Origin: Intestinibacter sp.
GTDB taxonomy: Bacteria > Bacillota > Clostridia > Peptostreptococcales > Peptostreptococcaceae
Length of the DNA: 5,780 nucleotides
Reading direction: 5' to 3'
Assembly: GCF_022780145.1 (NCBI RefSeq)
Contig: NZ_JALEXO010000274.1
Location: 1 to 5,780, forward strand
Shown: positions 1 to 4,038 of the stretch, piece after piece
Layout: each line of letters begins with the position of its first letter
How positions within the stretch are numbered: position 1 is the first letter of the stretch
Made by a program: the position numbers and the translations under genes
The notes under the pieces: generated by a model
Database searches by the model: none
Told to the model about the DNA's origin: nothing
The model's input: only the letters and a program-made list of their open reading frames with translations

Positions 1-1
1 A

Positions 2-31
2 GAGCAAATAGACTATATGCTTTATGGGTAA
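2..31 (+). CDS. possible C-terminal tail of an upstream gene (partial)
   Basis: Frame 2 reads EQIDYMLYG and then stops at TAA 29-31. A terminator-like hairpin begins ten bases later, which is the usual spacing after a last gene. Nine residues are too few to identify a product. The call rests only on the position of the stop relative to the hairpin. Frame 1 is also open up to a TGA inside the post-hairpin sequence (73-75), so the reading frame is uncertain. Confidence 0.3.
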   Translation, partial: EQIDYMLYG

Positions 32-40
32 AATTTACGA

Positions 41-73
41 GCCTGCAAGATTCGAAATTTTGCAGGCTTTATT
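41..73 (+). terminator. Rho-independent terminator of the upstream gene
   Basis: GCCTGCAA (41-48) pairs perfectly with TTGCAGGC (60-67), giving an 8-bp, GC-containing stem with an 11-base, partly self-complementary loop. A short T-rich run (TTTATT) follows. It separates the upstream transcript from the ABC transporter operon. The U-tract is modest, so efficiency may be partial. Confidence 0.65.
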
Positions 74-103
74 GATGTATTAAGAGAAATTAAATTATAT
101 AAT
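72..103 (+). promoter_or_regulatory. candidate promoter of the ABC transporter operon
   Basis: TTGATG (72-77) is a -35-like hexamer. TTATAT (95-100) lies 17 bases after it, and an exact TATAAT (98-103) lies 20 bases after it. The region is very AT-rich, so chance matches are common. Placement after the terminator and about 45 bases before the ATPase start is reasonable. The exact hexamer pairing is inferred. Confidence 0.35.
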
Positions 104-148
104 TAAAATATATACGAATTTTCAATATATAAGTTGAGAGGTGATTAA

Positions 149-883
149 ATGAAGGATGTAATTTATTTGGAAAATGTGAATAAATACTATGGCAAGAAAA
201 AGGTTTTGCACGATGTTAACTTGAGCATTCCAAAAGGGTGTATATTTGGTCTTTTGGGTCCATCTGGATGTGGAAAAACTACGACAGTTAAAATAATCGC
301 GGGAGTTTTAAAGAAGGATTCGGGAAAAGTCACAGTTCTAGATGGTGAAATGCCTAATTTAAATATTATGGCGGATATAGGATATATGGCACAATCAGCT
401 GCACTTTACAAGGATTTATCTGCATATGATAATCTAAAGTTCTTTGGTAGCTTGTACAAATTAAAAAAGGACGAATTGGAAAATAGAATAAATTATGTGG
501 CAAAGCTTACTAATTTACAAGGTGATTTAAATAAAAAGGTAAGAGATTTTTCAGGAGGTATGAAACAAAGACTATCGCTTGCGATAGCTCTAATAGCAAA
601 TCCAAAGGTGCTTATTTTAGATGAGCCTACAGTTGGTATAGATCCAGTTCTTAGAAAGAGTATATGGGAGGAGCTATACAAATTAGCAGATAGCGGGGTA
701 AGTATTTTGGTGACTACTCATGTAATGGACGAGGCGTTAAAGTGCGATAAATTAGCTATGATGAGAGAAGGTAGGATTTTGGCAGTCGGAACACCAGAAG
801 AAATACAAAATAAGGCGAATACTACAAATCTTGAAGATGCGTTTATTTATTTCGGAAAGTTAGGTGATAATGATGAGAATTAA
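149..883 (+). CDS. ABC-2 type transporter ATP-binding protein
   Basis: This 244-residue protein is the cytoplasmic ATPase that powers an ABC exporter with the permease encoded next. The nucleotide-binding motifs are all present: Walker A GPSGCGKT (37-44), Q-loop glutamine 82 (YMAQ), signature FSGGMKQR (134-141), Walker B VLILDEP (154-160) with catalytic Glu159, D-loop VGID (162-165) and H-loop His191. The signature reads FSGGM rather than LSGGQ, a common variant in drug/antibiotic-type exporters. The C-terminal NLEDAFIYF resembles the tail typical of ATPases paired with ABC-2 permeases. The length is normal for a single-domain subunit. The ATG start is supported by GAGAGGTGAT at 135-144. The last bases overlap the permease start, implying translational coupling. 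Substrate is not determinable; drug, peptide or lipid export is possible. Confidence 0.95.
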   Translation: MKDVIYLENVNKYYGKKKVLHDVNLSIPKGCIFGLLGPSGCGKTTTVKIIAGVLKKDSGKVTVLDGEMPNLNIMADIGYMAQSAALYKDLSAYDNLKFFGSLYKLKKDELENRINYVAKLTNLQGDLNKKVRDFSGGMKQRLSLAIALIANPKVLILDEPTVGIDPVLRKSIWEELYKLADSGVSILVTTHVMDEALKCDKLAMMREGRILAVGTPEEIQNKANTTNLEDAFIYFGKLGDNDEN

Positions 884-2045
884 GGCACTTACAGTTAGGA
901 TATTAAAGCAGCTTTTAAATGACAAAAGGACTATTGCGCTTATAGTAGTTGCTCCTATAGTAGTATTGTCGCTTGTATATTACGTGCTTTGCGGAAATTC
1001 TACAGAATATACAGTAGGAGTTGTAAATGCGCCTAAGAACTTTATAGAAGAAATAGAAAATACAGATGATGAAGATAATACTATTAAAACAAAATATGTA
1101 GCTCAAAAAGATGTCGAAAATAAAATTAAAAAAGGTGAGACAATAGCCATCGTCGATATGGATGACGATTTCAAAAATGTAAAAATATACATCGATGGAA
1201 CTGATAACACAGAGGCTAAAAAGGTTATATCATTGATAAAAAGCGCAATAATTTCTTCTTCGATGGATAATTCAAAAGAAAATATAGAGAATATGAAGGA
1301 AAATCTTTCTGAATTAAAAGACTCTGTAAAGGATTTATCTAAATTATATCCAAATATGAGCTCTAATTTAAACCTAGATGACATCGATTTAGATAATATG
1401 GAGTTTACAGAGACAAACTTTGATACAGATTACATCTATGGAGACGAAGATCAGTCGACATTTGACAATTACGCAGCTCCACTAGTTGGAATAATAGTAT
1501 TTTTCTTTGTATATCTACTTTCAGGCATAAATTTCTTAACAGAGAGAACATCAGGAACTCTAGAAAAATTGCTATCTACTCCTATTAAAAGAAGTGAAAT
1601 AATAATAGGCTATGTGCTTGGATTTAGTATACTTGCCTTAGTTCAAACTATTTTGATTACTTTATTTGTGGTATATGGATTGGGAGTAACTCAAGTTGGA
1701 AATATAGGATATGTACTTATTGTAAATCTTTTGACATCTATAACTGCTCTTATATTAGGTATGCTTTTATCTACACTTGCAAATGGAGAGTTTCAATTTG
1801 TACAGTTTATACCGATAATTATACTTCCTCAGGTGTTTTTATGTGGTCTGTTTAAATTGACAGGAGTATGGGAAATTATCGGCAGATTTATACCTCTTCA
1901 TTATACTACTGAAGCACTGAGAGAGGTTATGCTTAGAGGAAATGGAATTTCTTATATAGCTGGAGATTTATTAGTACTTGTTGGATTTTCCGCATTATTT
2001 ATGATTTTAAATATTAAGCTATTGAAGAAGCAAAGAGATGTTTAA
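873..2045 (+). CDS. ABC-2 type transporter permease
   Basis: This is the membrane subunit of the exporter, 390 residues from ATG 873. One transmembrane helix (about 21-40) is followed by a large, acidic extracytoplasmic region (about 41-200) and five further hydrophobic segments (about 202-221, 243-272, 277-303, 309-328, 360-382). This one-plus-five layout, and the cytoplasmic segment LTERTSGTLEKLLSTPIKR (222-240), are typical of ABC-2 permeases of the YhgE/YadH kind. Residues around 134-160 of the outer region look amphipathic with heptad-spaced hydrophobics, possibly a short coiled coil. ATG 873 is preferred because AGGTGAT (862-868) sits four bases upstream, nearly the same arrangement as for the ATPase gene. 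GTG 864 and ATG 870 are in-frame alternatives that would add three residues or one. The gene overlaps the ATPase gene by 11 bases. Substrate unknown. Confidence 0.93.
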   Translation: MRIKALTVRILKQLLNDKRTIALIVVAPIVVLSLVYYVLCGNSTEYTVGVVNAPKNFIEEIENTDDEDNTIKTKYVAQKDVENKIKKGETIAIVDMDDDFKNVKIYIDGTDNTEAKKVISLIKSAIISSSMDNSKENIENMKENLSELKDSVKDLSKLYPNMSSNLNLDDIDLDNMEFTETNFDTDYIYGDEDQSTFDNYAAPLVGIIVFFFVYLLSGINFLTERTSGTLEKLLSTPIKRSEIIIGYVLGFSILALVQTILITLFVVYGLGVTQVGNIGYVLIVNLLTSITALILGMLLSTLANGEFQFVQFIPIIILPQVFLCGLFKLTGVWEIIGRFIPLHYTTEALREVMLRGNGISYIAGDLLVLVGFSALFMILNIKLLKKQRDV

Positions 2046-2124
2046 ATATATATATAATATAAATACATAGTATAAAATCTTAAAAATAAACATCAATTTT
2101 TATTAATACAGCATTCACAAAAAT

Positions 2125-2133
2125 TGGTATAAT
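2125..2133 (+). promoter_or_regulatory. extended -10 promoter element upstream of clpP
   Basis: TGGTATAAT gives a perfect extended -10 (TGn plus TATAAT at 2128-2133). No good -35 is visible 16-18 bases upstream, which is tolerated for extended -10 promoters. Transcription would begin near 2140, leaving a leader of about 107 bases before the clpP ATG. Two other TATAAT hexamers, at 2193-2198 and 2210-2215, lack convincing -35 partners. Confidence 0.5.
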
Positions 2134-2144
2134 AAAATTAGACT

Positions 2145-2162
2145 AGTTAATATAAGTTAATA
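2145..2162 (+). repeat. 10-bp-period direct repeat, possible CtsR-like operator
   Basis: AGTTAATATAAGTTAATA consists of two AGTTAATA units starting exactly ten bases apart, just after the predicted clpP transcription start. The heat-shock repressor CtsR binds direct heptads (A/G)GTCAAA with a three-base spacer, which has the same ten-base period, and clpP is a classic CtsR target in Firmicutes. Each half here matches the heptad at five of seven positions (AGTTAAT versus AGTCAAA). The geometry is right but the sequence is degenerate, so the assignment is tentative. Confidence 0.3.
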
Positions 2163-2188
2163 GTTTTTACAGCATTTAACACTATGGG

Positions 2189-2203
2189 TCTTTATAATAA
2201 AGA
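2189..2203. repeat. perfect 7-1-7 palindrome in the clpP leader
   Basis: TCTTTAT-A-ATAAAGA is a perfect 15-base inverted repeat, and it contains a TATAAT hexamer (2193-2198). It lies 44 bases before the clpP start codon. It could be a regulator-binding site or a coincidence of AT-rich sequence. It does not match a named operator well. Confidence 0.3.
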
Positions 2204-2247
2204 TTTTCTTATAATTATTTTCAAAATATATCGAGGGGGTTAATAGC

Positions 2248-2856
2248 ATGAGTGTAGTACCTTATGTAGTAGAACAGACATCAGCAGGAGAAAGAAGTTA
2301 CGATATATATTCTCGTCTATTAGCTGATAGAATTATTTTTTTAGGAGAAGAAGTAAATGATGCTTCTGCAAGTGTGATAATTGCACAGCTTTTATTTTTA
2401 GAGGCAGAAGATCCAGATAAGGATATTCATCTTTATATAAATAGTCCTGGGGGCTCTGTGACAGCAGGATTTGCAATATATGATACAATGCAATATATAA
2501 AATGTGATGTTTCAACTATATGTATTGGGCTTGCAGCTAGCTTTGGAGCATTTTTACTTGCAGGAGGAGCACCTGGCAAGAGATTTGCACTTCCAAATTC
2601 TGAAATAATGATACATCAACCAGCAATAGGTGGAAATGGAGTACAAGGTCAAGCGACAGACATTAAAATTATGTCGGACAATATAGTAAAAACTAAAAAG
2701 AGATTAAATGAAATTTTGGCGAAAAATACTGGAAGAACTATAGAAGAAATATACAGAGATACAGAAAGAGATAACTTTATGAGTGCCGAAGAGGCTAAAG
2801 AATACGGTATAATCGATTCCATAATATCTAGAAGTGTATCTTTAGAGAAGAAATAA
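2248..2856 (+). CDS. clpP: ATP-dependent Clp protease proteolytic subunit ClpP
   Basis: ClpP is the serine peptidase that forms the double-heptamer barrel degrading proteins fed to it by ClpX, ClpC or similar unfoldases in the cytoplasm. At 202 residues it has the family's usual length. Hallmarks include the N-terminal SYDIYSRLLADRIIFLG (17-33), INSPGGSVTAG (64-74), the nucleophile Ser98 in GLAASFGAF, catalytic His123 in MIHQP, and catalytic Asp175 in RDTERDNF by alignment with the Bacillus subtilis triad. Met is replaced on both sides of the nucleophile (GLAASFG instead of GMAASMG). The loop after His123 (AIGGNGV before QGQ) is three residues longer than in B. subtilis. The start is set by GAGGGGGT at 2233-2240. 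No clpX follows; the gene is apparently monocistronic and ends at a strong terminator. It may be one of several ClpP paralogues. Confidence 0.97.
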   Translation: MSVVPYVVEQTSAGERSYDIYSRLLADRIIFLGEEVNDASASVIIAQLLFLEAEDPDKDIHLYINSPGGSVTAGFAIYDTMQYIKCDVSTICIGLAASFGAFLLAGGAPGKRFALPNSEIMIHQPAIGGNGVQGQATDIKIMSDNIVKTKKRLNEILAKNTGRTIEEIYRDTERDNFMSAEEAKEYGIIDSIISRSVSLEKK

Positions 2857-2923
2857 TTTTGAGATAATTTATTTTGAAATTTATTATCGATATATTTCGG
2901 TTTTAGTGTTAAATAGTTTTATA

Positions 2924-2975
2924 AAAATAGGGTGTAAAGTAGTTTATTTAAAACGAATTTACACCCTATTTTAGT
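2924..2975 (+). terminator. strong Rho-independent terminator after clpP
   Basis: A perfect 15-bp stem is formed by AAAATAGGGTGTAAA (2924-2938) and TTTACACCCTATTTT (2958-2972), with a 19-base loop that can itself form a short GTTT/AAAC pairing. The 3' arm ends in TTTT and further T-rich sequence follows. The A-run on the 5' side would give a U-tract on the other strand, so the element could work in both directions, although the next gene is also on the plus strand. Confidence 0.9.
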
Positions 2976-3020
2976 TATTTGTGTGAACTTTTTAAGCTAT
3001 TTGTTTAGATTTATCCTAAT

Positions 3021-3050
3021 TTGTGAGTGATTACATATACATATTATAAA
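3021..3050 (+). promoter_or_regulatory. candidate promoter of the 53-residue membrane peptide gene
   Basis: TTGTGA (3021-3026) and TATAAA (3045-3050) are separated by 18 bases. The pair lies after the clpP terminator and just before a strong ribosome binding site. The -10 lies between the arms of a 9-bp inverted repeat, which suggests regulation. Transcription would start around 3057, giving a very short leader. Confidence 0.4.
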
Positions 3051-3061
3051 TGATGTATATG
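3034..3061. repeat. 9-bp inverted repeat around the -10 region
   Basis: CATATACAT (3034-3042) and ATGTATATG (3053-3061) are perfect inverted copies separated by ten bases. The candidate -10 lies in the spacer, and the last base of the right arm is the first G of the GGAGG ribosome binding site. A dimeric repressor site is the simplest reading; an RNA hairpin is less likely because transcription probably starts inside the right arm. Confidence 0.45.
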
Positions 3062-3074
3062 GAGGTAATATAAG

Positions 3075-3236
3075 GTGAAAAAAATAATTGGGATAATAAT
3101 TTGTGTTGCTTTAATAATAATTTTAAAAAAGCCTATATCACTTGAGCTTATGCAAGTGGTCGATTTTATAGGAAATACTTTTGGTATTAAAACTGTGGAA
3201 ATTATTGATTTTTTAAATGAAATATATTATTTATAG
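3075..3236 (+). CDS. 53-residue membrane peptide of unknown function
   Basis: GTG 3075 opens a 53-codon frame ending at TAG 3234-3236. It is preceded by GGAGG (3061-3065), nine bases from the start, and an additional AAGGTG overlaps the start codon itself. The N-terminus MKKIIGIIICVALIIILKK (1-19) is a lysine-flanked hydrophobic segment, either a membrane anchor or an uncleaved signal. The rest (about 20-53) is mildly acidic and amphipathic, with regular hydrophobics (ISLELMQVVDFIG, VEIIDFLNEI) suggesting one or two short helices. I do not recognise a family. Its own promoter-like region, an inverted repeat and the near-ideal ribosome binding site make it more convincing than a chance small frame. 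It converges on the minus-strand gene that ends at 3297. Toxin, signalling and membrane-regulator roles are all possible; none is shown. Confidence 0.65.
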   Translation: MKKIIGIIICVALIIILKKPISLELMQVVDFIGNTFGIKTVEIIDFLNEIYYL

Positions 3237-3272
3237 ATAGTTTGTTCTATATGTTATGCACAAATTATCTAT
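3233..3272. terminator. weak hairpin between convergent genes
   Basis: Bases 3233-3245 pair with 3260-3272 over 13 positions; one of these (3240/3265) is G-U on the plus-strand RNA and a mismatch on the minus-strand RNA. The loop is 14 bases. The stem overlaps the stop codon of the small membrane peptide and lies 25 bases past the stop of the minus-strand gene, as expected for a shared terminator. The stem is AT-rich and no clean T-run directly follows on either strand, so termination strength is doubtful. Confidence 0.4.
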
Positions 3273-3296
3273 ACTTAAATTATTTTTGAGTACATA

Positions 3297-3836
3297 TCAA
3301 GTATCAACTGTGTAAATATGTAATTTATTTGTATCGAAGTCAAATATAGCTACTGTAAAATTATATGCATATCTATCGTTTATATTTGTTTTGGATTCTT
3401 CTGGATAGTTTTCTGCATATCTATCTCTAAAATAATAAATGCCGTTTTTTATTTTAGAGATATCAGGTCCGAATGAGTCTTCATCGTCGTAATCAAATAC
3501 GCCAATTGCTTTTTGAAAGTCTTTTTTTATAGGAAGAGAGTGCCATTTATCGTTTTTATCTGTAGTTTTAATAAATGATTTTCTTCCTTTTTGTGTTAAT
3601 TGAATTATTGCATAGCTATTTCCGTCCATTGGAAATCCACCGTAATTGTCTTTGTACATTAAAACAGTTGAGTCAGTTGGAATTTTTGTGTCTATTGTTT
3701 CGTTGTAATACGATGGATCGTATTCGTGTTTTATATATTTACCCATATTTTTAAAGTCTTGAATTATGCATAATGACGCAAGTAATAGTGGAAAAAGTAT
3801 AATCAATAATAAACTGAGTTTTCTATTTGATAACAT
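3297..3836 (-). CDS. membrane-anchored extracytoplasmic protein of unknown function
   Basis: This 179-residue protein begins at ATG 3834-3836, where AAAGGAGATGA (3841-3851, minus strand) gives a strong ribosome binding site. The frame remains open 17 codons further upstream, but that extension covers the ribosome binding site and promoter. Residues 7-25 are strongly hydrophobic after LSNRK, a signal anchor; LASLC at 19-23 is not a canonical lipobox because Leu precedes Cys. The remainder is soluble and probably outside the membrane. Visible motifs are DNYGGFPMDG (63-72), W98 with LP (101-102), NGIYYFRDRY (131-140), YNFTVAIFDFDTNKLHIY (158-175) and a terminal VDT. This pattern recalls uncharacterised Firmicute surface proteins I have seen, but I cannot name the family. 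It converges on the small peptide gene and diverges from the FtsH-like gene. Confidence 0.85.
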   Translation of the reverse strand: MLSNRKLSLLLIILFPLLLASLCIIQDFKNMGKYIKHEYDPSYYNETIDTKIPTDSTVLMYKDNYGGFPMDGNSYAIIQLTQKGRKSFIKTTDKNDKWHSLPIKKDFQKAIGVFDYDDEDSFGPDISKIKNGIYYFRDRYAENYPEESKTNINDRYAYNFTVAIFDFDTNKLHIYTVDT

Positions 3837-3858
3837 AAAATCATCTCCTTTTGACTTT

Positions 3859-3887
3859 ATAATAATATATCTTATTTCGAAAAACAA
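3859..3887 (-). promoter_or_regulatory. candidate promoter of the membrane-anchored protein gene
   Basis: On the minus strand, TTGTTT (3887-3882) and TATTAT (3864-3859) are separated by 17 bases. Transcription would start close to 3852, immediately before the ribosome binding site at 3851-3841, so the leader would be very short. A 7-1-7 palindrome lies just upstream. The hexamers are decent but the region is AT-rich. Confidence 0.4.
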
Positions 3888-3895
3888 TAATTATA

Positions 3896-3910
3896 TATTG
3901 AAATTCAATA
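3896..3910. repeat. perfect 7-1-7 palindrome in the divergent intergenic region
   Basis: TATTGAA-A-TTCAATA is a perfect 15-base inverted repeat, nine bases upstream of the -35 of the minus-strand gene and about 45 bases upstream of the -35 of the plus-strand FtsH-like gene. A dimeric regulator bound here could act on both divergent promoters. The sequence does not match a named operator that I recognise. Confidence 0.35.
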
Positions 3911-3954
3911 AAAATTAATTGTTTATTAATAAAAGTGAAAGATTTAAAATTCAA

Positions 3955-3983
3955 ATTACAGATTCTTTTTATAAAAGTATATT
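3955..3983 (+). promoter_or_regulatory. candidate promoter of the FtsH-like gene
   Basis: ATTACA (3955-3960) and TATATT (3978-3983) are separated by 17 bases, giving four-of-six and five-of-six matches to the housekeeping consensus. Transcription would start near 3990, leaving a leader of about 49 bases. A TATAAT at 4013-4018 is too close to the ribosome binding site to serve as its -10. Confidence 0.4.
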
Positions 3984-4038
3984 ATATAGATATGTCTTTA
4001 AGATATTCAAAATATAATTTGAAAGGATTGAGTTGCTG

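Noticed and set aside
493..681. Minus-strand open frame inside the ATPase gene
   Set aside because: It is antisense to a clear ABC ATPase, has no ribosome binding site and no recognisable protein features.
864..872. GTG 864 or ATG 870 as permease start
   Set aside because: AGGTGAT at 862-868 is best spaced for ATG 873 and matches the arrangement of the preceding gene; the upstream choices would overlap or abut the binding site.
915..1384. Two minus-strand open frames opposite the permease
   Set aside because: They are antisense shadows of a well-supported permease; their composition is what AT-rich complement gives.
2046..2110. Terminator after the permease gene
   Set aside because: Only an AT-only 7-bp inverted repeat (TAAAAAT 2081-2087 / ATTTTTA 2096-2102) is visible, too weak to call; read-through into clpP is possible.
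2333..2515. Minus-strand open frame inside clpP
   Set aside because: It lies entirely opposite conserved ClpP coding sequence and lacks a start context.
3817..3836. Lipoprotein signal on the minus-strand protein
   Set aside because: LASLC has Leu immediately before Cys, which breaks the lipobox, and it sits late in the hydrophobic segment; a plain membrane anchor fits better.
3837..3887. Seventeen-codon upstream extension of the minus-strand protein
   Set aside because: The extension covers the AAAGGAGATGA ribosome binding site and the likely promoter, and the inner ATG gives a normal signal anchor.
4033..4038. TTG 4033 as start of the FtsH-like gene
   Set aside because: Its spacing to AAAGGA is better (five bases), but ATG 4039 is the stronger codon; the difference is only two residues and cannot be settled here.
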